A stretch of 64,000 bases of DNA, from positions 83,442 to 147,441 of the forward strand of contig JAHFSX010000004.1 in assembly GCA_023269675.1 (NCBI GenBank), in the 5' to 3' direction. Origin of the DNA: Verrucomicrobiota bacterium (GTDB lineage: Bacteria > Verrucomicrobiota > Kiritimatiellia > RFP12 > UBA1067). Each line of letters begins with the position of its first letter. The first letter of the stretch is position 1. Below, in pieces: positions 1-8,920 of the stretch. A program made the translations under genes and the position numbers. The notes under the pieces were generated by a model, which saw nothing but the letters and a program-made list of their open reading frames with translations, made no database searches and was not told the DNA's origin.

Positions 1-828
1 GCCCTCGGGCGGAACCTGCTTGACGAGACGGAACCACTCGTTCATGCGGCGCAGCGCGGTCTCGGCGTCGTTGGGCTGCACCCACAGCCAGGCGTCGCCC
101 ACCTTCTGCGTCACCCCTTTGCGCATGTGGCCCTGCATGCTGAACGACTGCGTGACGCGGACCTCTCCGGTGCCTTCCGTGACGCTCACCGAGCCGCGGT
201 CGGAGTAGTCCGGCAACTCGTCCGTGGCCCAAACGGCGGACCAGCCTCGGCCCGTCTCGCCGATCACCGGGTAGGGGCTGCGCCCGCTGCTGGTCTTGCG
301 GTTCGCCACCAGGTCTTGCGTGCCCGTGCGCTTGGGCGGATACTGCGCGGGATAGAAATAGCCGCCGCCTGCGCCCAGCGGCAAGACCCCGCCTTGGGAC
401 CAGAAGCCTTTGATCTTGGTGTCGGCCGCGCCCTGCCACGTGATCTCGAACCAGCGCCGCGCCATGCGCGCCTCGGGGAAAAGCTGGAGGCAGGCGTCGA
501 CCGACCAGTCGCCGGCCCGCATGCGGCTCCTGACGGTGTCGGGCGCGAGACGTTCCACGCCGAGGCCCCGGATCTTCGAGCCGTCACCCGTGACCCATTG
601 CTTGTCATCCAGAATGTCGAAGGCCTGCCGGGTGCCGGCCGCCTGCACCACGACCTGGCCGTCGCAGAGGACCTCGCCGGCCCAGCCGGTTCGCGCGTCG
701 AGACACACGGCGAAGCGTTCCGTTCCGAAGATCATCCCCTGCGGCGTGTCGCGCAGCGGCACCTCCTGCGCCAGTGCCCCGACCGTGCTCCCCGCGATAC
801 AGCCCGCCACCCATAACAGAAACCTCAT
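1..828 (-). CDS. Secreted protein of unknown function, truncated by left window edge
   Basis: Reads leftward and leaves the window without a stop, so only the first 276 codons are visible. The ATG at 828 has a strong purine-rich site (AAAGGGGG) about 8 nt upstream. The first 21-22 residues (MRFLLWVAGC...GALA, then QE) look like a cleavable signal peptide, so the product is probably exported. The remainder is a soluble Gly/Trp-rich chain without membrane segments and with high-GC codon use like its neighbours. I recognise no catalytic motif and assign no family. Its nearness to a DUF1080 protein and a GH38 enzyme makes a carbohydrate-related role plausible, but that is inference. High confidence that it is a gene, none for function. 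Confidence 0.8.
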   Translation of the reverse strand, partial: MRFLLWVAGCIAGSTVGALAQEVPLRDTPQGMIFGTERFAVCLDARTGWAGEVLCDGQVVVQAAGTRQAFDILDDKQWVTGDGSKIRGLGVERLAPDTVRSRMRAGDWSVDACLQLFPEARMARRWFEITWQGAADTKIKGFWSQGGVLPLGAGGGYFYPAQYPPKRTGTQDLVANRKTSSGRSPYPVIGETGRGWSAVWATDELPDYSDRGSVSVTEGTGEVRVTQSFSMQGHMRKGVTQKVGDAWLWVQPNDAETALRRMNEWFRLVKQVPPEG

Positions 829-1170
829 GATGCGCCCCCTTTTTACAATGGCAGGAGTCTACCCCTCTGGCCCCTTGCGGGTCAAGCGTCCGGGCGCAGC
901 GCCCCGACAGCGGCAACGGCGGGAAAGATGGCATCCCGACAAAATGAGACTCGCCCTATCACGGTTTAAATCATATGATGGAATATATGAATGGATGTAT
1001 ATCAGGTTTATGATGCGGGTTGTACAGAGAAGGTCGGTCAGGGTCGGCCGGGACGGCGCCCGGCCCTCCAGAATGCAAAAAAAGCACGCCTCTGTATTCC
1101 TGGTGGGACGATTTCCGTGTCGTCCGCCGACTTTCTCAGCGCAACCTGATGCAGAGTTGGGGAGGCTCAC
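829..1170. other. Gene-free spacer with AT-rich patch and palindrome
   Basis: No supported gene lies here. The stretch from about 955 to 1020 is clearly more A+T rich than its surroundings and could hold the promoters of the flanking divergent genes, but I see no convincing -35/-10 pair. At 1046-1065 a GGCCGGG/CCCGGCC inverted repeat with a 6-nt loop forms a small hairpin resembling the palindromic spacer repeats elsewhere in the window. Confidence 0.5.
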
Positions 1171-1518
1171 GTGACGGGACGGCAGTATTTGGACAAGCGG
1201 ACCGCGGTCATGGCTGTGATACTGGGGGTCAGTCTCGCGCTGTGGCTCCTTTTGCTGGCCCTGTTCGAAACCGGCCATGTGCCGCGCTCGGTCATGGCCA
1301 CCCCGCTCGCCGGCATCTTGCTCTGCGCGGCTTATCATGCGCTCATGATCCGGTGCCCGCGCTGCAGAAAGCGGCTTGCGCACGTGACGCGCTCCCCGAT
1401 CGATTTCAGCCTGCTCCGCTTTCCGAAGCGTGTGCGGTTCTGCCCGCATTGCACCATCGATTTCGAAGACGAGCTGCACACGCGGCGTGAGTGCCTTACA
1501 AACCAACAACGGCGATAA
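1171..1518 (+). CDS. Small membrane protein with C-terminal zinc ribbon
   Basis: 115 residues starting at a GTG that sits 7 nt after GGAGG. The N-terminal half holds two hydrophobic segments (about residues 13-33 and 42-57) that should cross the membrane. The C-terminal half contains two CxxC knuckles, CPRC near residue 62 and CPHC near residue 91, the pattern of a zinc ribbon. The protein is probably anchored in the inner membrane with the metal-binding part in the cytoplasm. I recognise no named family. It stands alone between divergently oriented neighbours. Real gene: likely; function: unknown. Confidence 0.7.
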   Translation: MTGRQYLDKRTAVMAVILGVSLALWLLLLALFETGHVPRSVMATPLAGILLCAAYHALMIRCPRCRKRLAHVTRSPIDFSLLRFPKRVRFCPHCTIDFEDELHTRRECLTNQQRR

Positions 1519-1596
1519 AAACCACGGTGTTTTCATCACGAGGACACGAAACGTATAGAGAACCACAAAACTTTCGTGTCAACACCGCTGATTCTC

Positions 1597-1633
1597 CTTG
1601 GTGTTTCTTGGTGATCTTGGTGACTTTGTGGTG
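1597..1633. repeat. Phased CTTGG repeat array, family copy 1
   Basis: CTTGGTG occurs at 1597, 1607 and 1616, followed by CTTTGTGG at 1624, giving spacings of 10, 9 and 8 nt. Arrays with nearly the same word and spacing occur at 43479-43511 and 54601-54631. Just upstream, GACACGAAA and TTTCGTGTC (about 1542-1580) form an inverted pair. The array lies in the gap after a rightward gene and before a leftward one. Confidence 0.7.
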
Positions 1634-1705
1634 AGAAGTTGGGGGTTGCGGGCGTCGCCCGCGTTAGGGGAACATCCGGAGTCCGGTCAGGGCACGCACA
1701 AAACA

Positions 1706-1733
1706 GGAGGGCGGACAGGCCTGTCCGCCCCCC
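1706..1733 (-). terminator. Palindrome, probable terminator of the DUF1080 gene
   Basis: A perfect 22-bp palindrome at 1709-1730 (GGGCGGACAGG and its complement) lies 29 nt past the stop of the leftward DUF1080 gene. On the minus strand it is followed by TCCTGTTTTG, a short T-rich stretch, consistent with a Rho-independent terminator, though the T-tract is weak. Confidence 0.55.
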
Positions 1734-1758
1734 TTGAACCCAGATGCAAACGCGGCCG

Positions 1759-2769
1759 TTACTTGACGGCCGGGGTGAGCACCATGTTGCGGTAGTCGAC
1801 GTTCGTGTGGTCGCCCTGCAGGTAGATCGGCCCGGCGTGGAACTCGTCCGAGGTCATCGCGCCGCCGGTGCAGCCTAGCACGGGCTGGTTGTCGATGATG
1901 GTCTTGCCGTTGAGGATCACGGTCAGGTGGCGGTCGACCAGCGTGATGTCCACGGTCTGCCACTCGTTCGCCGGCTTCTCGGCGTTGACGGAAGGGGTGA
2001 TGCGGCTGTAGAGCGCGCCCATGTGGTGGGGGTCGAGGGGCTTGCCGAAGCTCTCGGCCATCTGCACCTCATAGATGCCGCGCAGGTAGATGCCGCTGTT
2101 GCCGCCCGGGGGCAGGCGCACCTCGGTCTTCAGGTTGAAGTCCTCGAACTCGGCCTCGGTGCGGATGTTGGTGCCGTGGCGGCTCTTGCCGTCAGGGCCG
2201 ATGACGCGGTTGCTCAGCACGCCGTCGGCGACGCTCCAGCAGTTGGGGGCCTTCTCGTTCATGACCTTCCAGCCGGCCATGTCCTTGCCGTTCATCAGCG
2301 CGACCGGCTTGCCGAACTTGACTTTCGACAGGTCCGGCTTCGGCGGCAGGTCGGCGATCTTCTTGCCCGCGAACTCGCTCTTGCCGACTTCCTTGCCCTC
2401 CGAATTGACGGTGCGGGAACTGAGCGCCAGCTTGTCGCCGTCAAGCTTGGCGGTGATGGTCTCGACTTTCTGAAGCTCCTTGCCGTCATTTTTCTCCGTG
2501 CTCTTGCGGATCACGAGCAGCGCGCAGTTCTCGACCTTGGTCTCGGACACCGGCACCACGCTGCCGCCGCCCCAGAGGATCGAGCCTTTGAGCGAGCCGT
2601 CGGCCTGCGGCTCCACGCCCAGCCAGCCCGCGCCGCCGCCCGGCAGGGTCAGCGCCCAGCGGCCGGCGAAAGCCTTGGCGTCATCGGCCGCAAAGAGGGA
2701 GGTTGCTCCGCACAGGAGCCCGGCAGTCGCGAGACCGCACATCATGGAAGAGAATGAAGAGTTTTTCAT
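1759..2769 (-). CDS. Secreted DUF1080 (3-keto-disaccharide hydrolase-type) protein
   Basis: 336 residues with a signal peptide (MKNSSFSS...SLFA, then ADD), so exported to the periplasm or surface. Residues about 145-335 form the DUF1080 concanavalin-like jelly roll: the NGKDMAGW entry motif, a WSVADGVL segment, the GTNIRTEAEFEDF strand and the PPGGNSGIYLRGIYEVQ signature are all present. Members are common in PVC bacteria. Characterised relatives hydrolyse 3-keto-glycosides, but most are only inferred to bind or cleave carbohydrate. The upstream third (about 25-140) is a separate beta-rich region. An in-frame ATG four codons upstream (2781) is possible; neither start has a clear ribosome site. 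Transcribed divergently from the GH38 gene, suggesting shared use on glycans. Confidence 0.85.
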   Translation of the reverse strand: MKNSSFSSMMCGLATAGLLCGATSLFAADDAKAFAGRWALTLPGGGAGWLGVEPQADGSLKGSILWGGGSVVPVSETKVENCALLVIRKSTEKNDGKELQKVETITAKLDGDKLALSSRTVNSEGKEVGKSEFAGKKIADLPPKPDLSKVKFGKPVALMNGKDMAGWKVMNEKAPNCWSVADGVLSNRVIGPDGKSRHGTNIRTEAEFEDFNLKTEVRLPPGGNSGIYLRGIYEVQMAESFGKPLDPHHMGALYSRITPSVNAEKPANEWQTVDITLVDRHLTVILNGKTIIDNQPVLGCTGGAMTSDEFHAGPIYLQGDHTNVDYRNMVLTPAVK

Positions 2770-2939
2770 AGTGCTTAGCATTGTCGCTTTTACAGTCCCC
2801 GAGGTTCAAGCAGAAAGTGCGCGGAATAAAAGGGGCGCGCCATCTCGACGGTCGCAGGGTCGTACCTTCATGCTTCTGACCTCGGCAGTCGTCATTCTGC
2901 GGTTCCACGCCCGGCGGATTCTCCAAATATTTGCTCTCG

Positions 2940-2968
2940 TTGACGCGTTTTTCGCGCTAAGGTATGCG
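2940..2968 (+). promoter_or_regulatory. Candidate sigma-70-type promoter for the GH38 gene
   Basis: TTGACG at 2940-2945 and TATGCG at 2963-2968 are separated by 17 nt and point to the gene starting at 3035. The -35 is close to consensus, the -10 is weak. Confidence 0.35.
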
Positions 2969-3034
2969 GAACATCTCATTTACTGGACGGTTTGCGGGGC
3001 GACGCAAAGACCCGCGTGAAAAAGGGAGCGCCTC

Positions 3035-6000
3035 ATGAGACACCGGTGTTGTCGGGCGGGATTCGTGATCGGGGTTTTGACGTGCGGGCTCTCGCTGCGC
3101 GCCGCGGCGCCGTCCGGTTTCGCGGCCTTCTGCAACGGGGGCGCCGTGGCGATCGTCTCCTCCAGCCATCAGGACACCGCGTGGATGGACACGCCGGACT
3201 TCTGCCGCCGTTTCAGGGTCGAGCAGAACATCCTTCCGGCGCTGGAGATGATGGCCAAGGACCCGACCTACTGCTTCGCCATGGAGTGCACGCTGCACCT
3301 GATGGAATTTCTCGAGGCGCACCCCGAGCGCCGGGACGAGGTCGTCCGGCTGATGCGGGCCGGCCGCCTGGAATTCGGTGCCACCTACAACCAGCCTTAC
3401 GAATCGTATCTCTCGGGCGAGGAGCTGGTTCGCCAGACCTATTACGGCCGGCGCTGGATCCGCACGCACCTGCCCGGCTGCGACGCGCGCGTCGCCTTCA
3501 ACCCCGACGTGCCGGGGCGCGCCCTGCAGATGCAGCAGATCCTGTCCAAGGCGGGCATCCCCTACCTTTTCACCAGCCGCTATCATGAAGGCCTCTACCG
3601 CTGGTTCAGCCCCGACGGCAGCGGCGTCCTCGCCTACACCCCCGGCCATTACGGCAACCCCATGGCCCTGCTGAAACGCCCGACCGCGGAGGCCGTGACC
3701 GGCATCCGCGCGAAACTCGAGGAGCAGGGCGCCTACTACCGGAAGCGCGGCATCCCGCCCGTCTACTGCCTGGTCAACTCGATGGACTTCTCCCGTCCCG
3801 TGGACTTCAACCCACTGATCTCCGCCTGGAACGCGCAGCCCGCCATGTCCGACGGCACGCATCCTCCGGTCATGTCGTACGGCTCCATCGCCGGGTTCTT
3901 CGACCGCGTGAGCGCCGGCCAGCCCCGCTTCGACACCCTGACGGGCGAGCGGCCCGACGTGTGGCTCTACATCCACGGTCCCACGCACCACCGGACCACC
4001 TCCCTGCGCCGCGAGGCCGCCCGCCTGCTGCCTGCCGCGGAGACCTTCAGCACCTTCGCCAGCCTGCTCGGCGGAAGTTTCACCAACTACCCGGCCGCGG
4101 CGCTGGAGCAGGCCTGGATGGACGAGCTCTACATCGACCACGGCATCGGCGGCAAGAACGGCCACATCACCGACGAGGTCTTCCGCCGCAAAGTCGCCGG
4201 CGCCCGCGACACCGGCCGCGCCCTGCTGGACAAGGCCTTGGCCTCCATCGCCGCGCAAGTCCGCACCGAACCCAAGCGCGGCACGCCGCTGACGGTCTTC
4301 AACACGCTCGCCTGGACGCGCTCCGATCCGGCCGCCTGGCCCGTGCCAGCGAGCCTCACCCCCCCGCTGCGCGTCACCGACGCGGACGGCCGCGAGATCC
4401 CCTCGCAGCTTTCAAACGCGGGCCTGCCGGACGAAGTCAATGTGGCCGCCGCGGCCCAGGGCGCGAAGGCCACCGCGAGTTCAGCATTCGGTCCGGACTA
4501 CGGCGCCGACAAGGCCATCGACGGACGCTGGGACGTGCGCGACCCTGACCCCGCGCTGGGAGGTCCGGACAAGTGGAACTCCGCCGCCGGCAGCGGACCG
4601 CACTGGCTGACCGTCGATTTCGGCCAGCCGCGCACGATCCACCGCGTGGTGATCCGGCATGAAGGCGTGATGGGGGCGTTCCAAAGGGAGACCGGCGACA
4701 ACAGCTCCGACTTCCTCGTGCAAGGCGCGGACGCCGCGGCAGGGCCGTGGACCGATCTGGTTCCGCCCGTGACCGGCAATGCCGCCGCGCTGACGGCGCA
4801 CGCCTTTGCCCCCAAGTCCATACGCTTCCTGCGGCTCTTCATCATGAAAGGCACGCAGTCCGGCAACGCGTTTGCACGGATCTACGAGGTGGAGGCTTTT
4901 GCCATGATCGCGGCGCGGCCTACGCGTCTCGTCTTCATCGCTCCCGACGTGCCGCCGCTGGGCTACAAGACCTTCTACGTGAAACCGGCAGACGCGCCAG
5001 CGGTGCTTGCCGGGCCAGCTCCCGCGACCGGGGAGATCACGGTGGAGAACCGGTACTACCGCGTACTCCTCGCTCCCGGCGGCATCCGCTCCCTCTTCGA
5101 CAAGGAGCAGCGGCGCGAACTGCTCAAGACCGACCGCTTCCTGGGCGGCGAGGTCTTCACGATGCTCTCGGTCGCGCCGGACAACCGCGGCAAGGGCACC
5201 GATGCCGGCGAGTTCGGCGCCGTGCCCCAGCCTGTGATGGACGCCAGCTTCGACCGCGTCGCCGCCCACCGGCCGGCGTGGAAGCTGCTCGAAACCGGCG
5301 CGGTGCGCACGGTCTACGGCCTGGAGCTTCCCTGGAAGAACACGACGGTGCGGCAGCGCGTCGTGGTTTGGAACAGCGTCAAGCGCATCGACTGCGAAGT
5401 GGAGCTCGCGGATTTCGACGGCACGCTCTGGCGCGAGTTCCGCCTGGCGCTCCCGCTGGCGCTGACCGCGCCGGCCCTCACTTACGAGGTGCCGATGGGC
5501 GTCGTGCGGATCGGCAGAGACGAGATTCCGACCACGGGCGGCCACGCCTATGGCGACCTGACCTATTACGAGCCGTGCTCCGCGATCCGCCCGCGCGAGC
5601 TGCAGAACTTCGTGGACGCCAGCGACGAGAGGGGCGGGGTGACTCTGAGCGCCGATGTGTCGGTCTTCGACTGGCAGGATCCCACGACGAACGCCCCGGC
5701 CGGCGTCATGCTGCAGCCGGTGCTGCTGGCCTCGCGCCGGAGCTGCAATGGCCAAGGCAATAGTTATCCCCAAGCGGGCGACCATGCCTATCGCTTCTCC
5801 CTCACTTCGCACACCGGCGACTGGCGCAAAGGCTGGCGGACCGGCGTCGCCGCCAACGCGCCGCTGGAGGCGGTGGCGGGCGCGCCATCGGGCGCCGGCG
5901 CGCGGCTGCCTCCAGAGCAGGCCTTCCTCGAACTCTCCGCGGACAACGCGACGGTGTGCACGGTCAAGAAGGCGGAGGACGACGACAGCGTCGTCGTGCG

Positions 6001-6199
6001 TCTGGCGGAAATGGAGGGCCGCGACTGCCGCGCGGCGCTGAAGTGGTTCATGCCGGTGCGTGACGCGCGGCGGGCCAGCATCATCGAGGACGCGGGCGCT
6101 CCGGCCGACAGCCGCGGGCGGACCCTGCGCCTGCCGCTGGGCCATCACGCGATCGAAACCGCCCGACTGCATTTCAACACCGCCGCCGGCCAAAAATAG
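3035..6199 (+). CDS. Secreted GH38-type alpha-mannosidase with embedded F5/8C domain
   Basis: 1,054 residues with an N-terminal signal peptide (to about residue 25) and a GGGAG ribosome site. The N-terminal catalytic region carries a GH38-like metal pair in HQDTAW (His45, Asp47) and a FNPDVPG motif whose Asp158 is the probable nucleophile. An E/Y-rich stretch, QPYESYLSGEELVRQ, lies between. Residues about 468-622 are a discoidin/F5-8C (CBM32-like) sugar-binding domain, with the typical TASSAF start and WLTVDFGQPRTIHRVVI core. The remaining beta-sandwich to the C-terminus fits GH38 family architecture. GH38 enzymes release alpha-linked mannose using a divalent metal; exact linkage here is unknown. 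The F5/8C domain sits inside the enzyme instead of at an end. The divergent neighbour is a DUF1080 protein. Confidence 0.85.
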   Translation: MRHRCCRAGFVIGVLTCGLSLRAAAPSGFAAFCNGGAVAIVSSSHQDTAWMDTPDFCRRFRVEQNILPALEMMAKDPTYCFAMECTLHLMEFLEAHPERRDEVVRLMRAGRLEFGATYNQPYESYLSGEELVRQTYYGRRWIRTHLPGCDARVAFNPDVPGRALQMQQILSKAGIPYLFTSRYHEGLYRWFSPDGSGVLAYTPGHYGNPMALLKRPTAEAVTGIRAKLEEQGAYYRKRGIPPVYCLVNSMDFSRPVDFNPLISAWNAQPAMSDGTHPPVMSYGSIAGFFDRVSAGQPRFDTLTGERPDVWLYIHGPTHHRTTSLRREAARLLPAAETFSTFASLLGGSFTNYPAAALEQAWMDELYIDHGIGGKNGHITDEVFRRKVAGARDTGRALLDKALASIAAQVRTEPKRGTPLTVFNTLAWTRSDPAAWPVPASLTPPLRVTDADGREIPSQLSNAGLPDEVNVAAAAQGAKATASSAFGPDYGADKAIDGRWDVRDPDPALGGPDKWNSAAGSGPHWLTVDFGQPRTIHRVVIRHEGVMGAFQRETGDNSSDFLVQGADAAAGPWTDLVPPVTGNAAALTAHAFAPKSIRFLRLFIMKGTQSGNAFARIYEVEAFAMIAARPTRLVFIAPDVPPLGYKTFYVKPADAPAVLAGPAPATGEITVENRYYRVLLAPGGIRSLFDKEQRRELLKTDRFLGGEVFTMLSVAPDNRGKGTDAGEFGAVPQPVMDASFDRVAAHRPAWKLLETGAVRTVYGLELPWKNTTVRQRVVVWNSVKRIDCEVELADFDGTLWREFRLALPLALTAPALTYEVPMGVVRIGRDEIPTTGGHAYGDLTYYEPCSAIRPRELQNFVDASDERGGVTLSADVSVFDWQDPTTNAPAGVMLQPVLLASRRSCNGQGNSYPQAGDHAYRFSLTSHTGDWRKGWRTGVAANAPLEAVAGAPSGAGARLPPEQAFLELSADNATVCTVKKAEDDDSVVVRLAEMEGRDCRAALKWFMPVRDARRASIIEDAGAPADSRGRTLRLPLGHHAIETARLHFNTAAGQK

Positions 6200-6255
6200 G
6201 CCACCCGCATGGTTCTCAGGTCATCACACGATGGCGACAAGTCACTGAGTTGAAT

Positions 6256-6280
6256 CCGGAGGCCGCAGGGCGGCCTCCGG
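6256..6280. terminator. Strong hairpin between convergent genes
   Basis: An 11-bp perfect stem (CCGGAGGCCGC and complement) with a 3-nt loop lies between the stops of the convergent GH38 and single-cysteine thioredoxin-like genes. Neither side has a T-tract, so it may end transcription weakly or be a palindromic repeat. Confidence 0.5.
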
Positions 6281-6284
6281 GAAC

Positions 6285-6312
6285 GGCGGCACGGAGTGCT
6301 GGCCCTGCCCTT
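6285..6312. repeat. Half-copy of a dispersed palindromic element
   Basis: This 28-nt segment (core GGCGGCACGGAGTGCT) matches 44159-44186 with three mismatches. The 44-kb copy is one arm of a longer inverted repeat; here only that arm is present. Confidence 0.65.
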
Positions 6313-6344
6313 CTGGAGCGAGCCGTGGTTGTGTCCGACAAAGC

Positions 6345-8564
6345 TTACGGGGCGATGAGCACGGCCTTGGACCGCGGGATCCTGTACCCGCTGAACGAGG
6401 TGTCCGTCTCCAGGTAATAACCGGCACCGAGGCCCAGCGCCGGGACAAGCACGCCCGAGTATTGGACGCGGTACGGCCGGGCACCCGACTCCGGCTCCAG
6501 CAGGAACCTGCCCGAGAAGAGACCTGTGGTTCTGGAGGCTGTCAGGCCCGCGCCGAGCGCGTTGCCCGACGGCAGGCTGAGCGACAGCCCGGAGGCCAGA
6601 ACATCCACCGTTCCGCAATCGAGCTGCAAACTCGCGCCTTCGAACGTTCCGGCCAGATCCTGCGGCTGCGCAAAGGCGGCGCCGATCTCCGCGAACTCGC
6701 CGTCGTCGAAGGTGGCGGCAAACCCGTCCGCGGTGAGCGACGAGCTTCTGCCCGGATAAACCCATTCCGAACCGGCGATGAAAACCCGGTTATCCGCAGG
6801 CAGCGGCGAAAGCTGTCCGTCGATCCATATCTGGGCCGCAACCACACCGCGCCGGGAGTAGAGCGTCTTGTACAGGGGGAAGCAGGCGTAGGTTTGACCG
6901 TCGGCCACATCGGCATACCCCAGGTCGGCCAGTTCGGCACCGTCGTAGACCGTCAGCACGGATGACCCGCTGAATCGGGCACCGTCCGCCAACACGCCGC
7001 TGTACTTGACCGTGCCGCGCGTGCTCACCGTGAAGGTCACAAAGCCCGATCCTTGAGGCTGGTTGTCGACGCTGTCACTGTTGGGCGTCACGTCCGTCAC
7101 CCCCAGGACCGACGTGTAATAACCGGTGAACTGCGGCACACCTGAAAGCGCCACGCGCTTTCCGAACAGGGCGGCATCCTTAAAGGTTCCGGTCAGGTTC
7201 CCCATCGCGTCGACCGCGACGCTGAGGACTCCGCCGGAACGCGTTTGCAGGTTGGCCGTGTAAGCCGCGCCCGGCAGCCACGTGCCACGCACCGATTCAG
7301 AGAGCCCGTTCAGAACCGCCAGCCCGGCCAGCCTCCCGGCCGATGTCGCCGTCAGCGTCAGCGTGCCGCGCACCGTCTGGGCATCACCGCCGTAGAAGAA
7401 ACCCTGATAGGTGCCCGCCGCGCCGGCGGACTGCACCAGAACTTTCAGCGTGAAGGCGGTCGTCGCCGGCCCGGTGCTGTTGCGGGCCGTTACGGTCACG
7501 GCCGAGGTCCCGGCCGCTGTCGGCGTGCCCGCGATCAGGCCGGTGCCGGCGTTGATGGCGAGCCCTGCGGGCAAACCCGCCGCCGAGTAGGACACGGCAG
7601 TCGCGCTGGTCACCTGCGCCTGAAGGGCGAACCCGACATTCAGATAGGCGCTGACGGTCGCACCCGCGCCGGGAGCGGTAAAGACGGGAGCTTGACTGAC
7701 GGGGGCAGGGGCGGTGACCTCGTTAATGGTGACGGTCTGTGCGGCTGTGCCGAGCGTCGCGGTGCCCGACGTGCGCGCCAGGCGAATCGTCAATGCCCGC
7801 GCCGTCGGCGATGTCCACCGGTTGTCATTGATCAGCCTCACCGACACCGTCTTTGAGGAGGCGTCGCCGTCCGCCCAGACCAGGGACCCGCTGGCCGCGG
7901 TATAGTTCACCCCCGCGCGGGCTGTGCCGTCGACGGTGGCGTAGCTGAACGTCTGGGCACCGGAACTGCCGCCCTGGCGCGTGACCGAAACCGCGAGCGA
8001 CGACACGCCTTCGCTGACCGTCACCGACGCGAGCGCAAAACCGACCGTGCCCGGCGCCGAAGCGCCGGGGGGAGTGCCGGTGAAGGGATACTGGACTGTC
8101 GTGTTTTTGACGCGCGTGTAGAAGCCGGGGTCAGACCCAAGCGTGCTGCGCGCGATAAACTGGTCGGCGACCGTACCGTCCGGGCGGAACAGCACGACGG
8201 TCGGGAAGTACAGGAGCCCGGTTGCGGCTTCCCGATAGGGTGCGGTGTATTTGGACCACGTCGTCGGGTCCACTTTCGTTTTGTCCGCCATGATGAGAAT
8301 CAGCGGATTCGCGGCCAGAAAGGTCTGCCACTGCTGCGCATCGGCGATGCGGGTGATCCACCCGCTGCTGTAGCTGCAATTGAGACTGTCGAGCATGACG
8401 AGCAGGGCCGGTCGATTCAAGGCTTTGGCCTTGAGCTTGGCTTGCGCCAAGTTTGTGTTCCAGACATTGAGCTGAACATTGTTGGGATCGCTGCTGACCG
8501 TCGGATACGCGTGGGCCGAAATGGCAAGCCCGATGGCGACGAGCGCGACTACTGTTTGCCTCAT
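6345..8564 (-). CDS. Exported single-Cys thioredoxin-like / Calx-beta / Ig-like protein (paralogue A)
   Basis: 739 residues: signal peptide (to about 19), thioredoxin-like domain (about 25-160), Calx-beta domain (about 172-280; SVTVSEG start and SATVDGTA-type strand), a putative Ig/cadherin-like domain (about 290-375, with LPAGL and GLIAGTPTAAG) and a long beta-rich C-terminal half with two related blocks. The redox position holds only one cysteine (LDSLNCSYS, Cys63) instead of CxxC, while the cis-proline (YFPTVV, Pro121) is kept. A normal dithiol oxidoreductase is therefore unlikely; Cys63 could bind metal or mixed disulfides (inference). GGAG precedes the ATG. An equal-length paralogue lies at 19258-21477, on the other side of the metal module and in the same orientation. 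Confidence 0.8.
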   Translation of the reverse strand: MRQTVVALVAIGLAISAHAYPTVSSDPNNVQLNVWNTNLAQAKLKAKALNRPALLVMLDSLNCSYSSGWITRIADAQQWQTFLAANPLILIMADKTKVDPTTWSKYTAPYREAATGLLYFPTVVLFRPDGTVADQFIARSTLGSDPGFYTRVKNTTVQYPFTGTPPGASAPGTVGFALASVTVSEGVSSLAVSVTRQGGSSGAQTFSYATVDGTARAGVNYTAASGSLVWADGDASSKTVSVRLINDNRWTSPTARALTIRLARTSGTATLGTAAQTVTINEVTAPAPVSQAPVFTAPGAGATVSAYLNVGFALQAQVTSATAVSYSAAGLPAGLAINAGTGLIAGTPTAAGTSAVTVTARNSTGPATTAFTLKVLVQSAGAAGTYQGFFYGGDAQTVRGTLTLTATSAGRLAGLAVLNGLSESVRGTWLPGAAYTANLQTRSGGVLSVAVDAMGNLTGTFKDAALFGKRVALSGVPQFTGYYTSVLGVTDVTPNSDSVDNQPQGSGFVTFTVSTRGTVKYSGVLADGARFSGSSVLTVYDGAELADLGYADVADGQTYACFPLYKTLYSRRGVVAAQIWIDGQLSPLPADNRVFIAGSEWVYPGRSSSLTADGFAATFDDGEFAEIGAAFAQPQDLAGTFEGASLQLDCGTVDVLASGLSLSLPSGNALGAGLTASRTTGLFSGRFLLEPESGARPYRVQYSGVLVPALGLGAGYYLETDTSFSGYRIPRSKAVLIAP

Positions 8565-8630
8565 ATGACGAACTCCTCATGCGGACAGCTTTGACCACCA
8601 GGCCGGCAGACAAAAGCGCCGATAAAATAA

Positions 8631-8659
8631 AGGGTATCGCTGCACTTTCTTCCTGTCAA
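8631..8659 (-). promoter_or_regulatory. Candidate promoter for paralogue A
   Basis: On the minus strand a perfect TTGACA (8654-8659) is followed after 17 nt by TACCCT (8631-8636), about 67 nt before the ATG at 8564. The -35 is strong and the -10 weak. Confidence 0.45.
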
Positions 8660-8822
8660 TGCAGATCCTCGCTATTTTGTGCAGACTGCCATCCGGTGTC
8701 CGATAGCCGCAAGGAGGAAGCCGCCGATGAACGGCAGCCGACCCCAACCCAGGGGCGGCCCCGGTGTGAACGCTGTGGTCCTTTGGAAAACGAACCCCCT
8801 CCGCCATAGTCCCTGAAGTCTA

Positions 8823-8851
8823 TTGACATACTTCTAACATCGTATTACACT
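8823..8851 (+). promoter_or_regulatory. Candidate promoter for the MauE-thioredoxin gene
   Basis: A perfect TTGACA at 8823-8828 is followed after 17 nt by TACACT (8846-8851), about 70 nt upstream of the ATG at 8921. With the minus-strand promoter at 8631-8659 it makes this 356-nt gap a divergent promoter region. Confidence 0.5.
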
Positions 8852-8920
8852 CCCGCCCTTTCACGCCGCAAAGGCCGGTAAAACAAGCGTGGTAACGGCA
8901 AAGCAAGGCAGAGCTGCCAG

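Noticed and set aside
8727..8816. 29-codon frame behind a perfect AAGGAGG in the divergent promoter region
   Set aside because: The ribosome site and spacing are good, but the peptide has no recognisable feature and the frame may be chance; not counted without conservation data.
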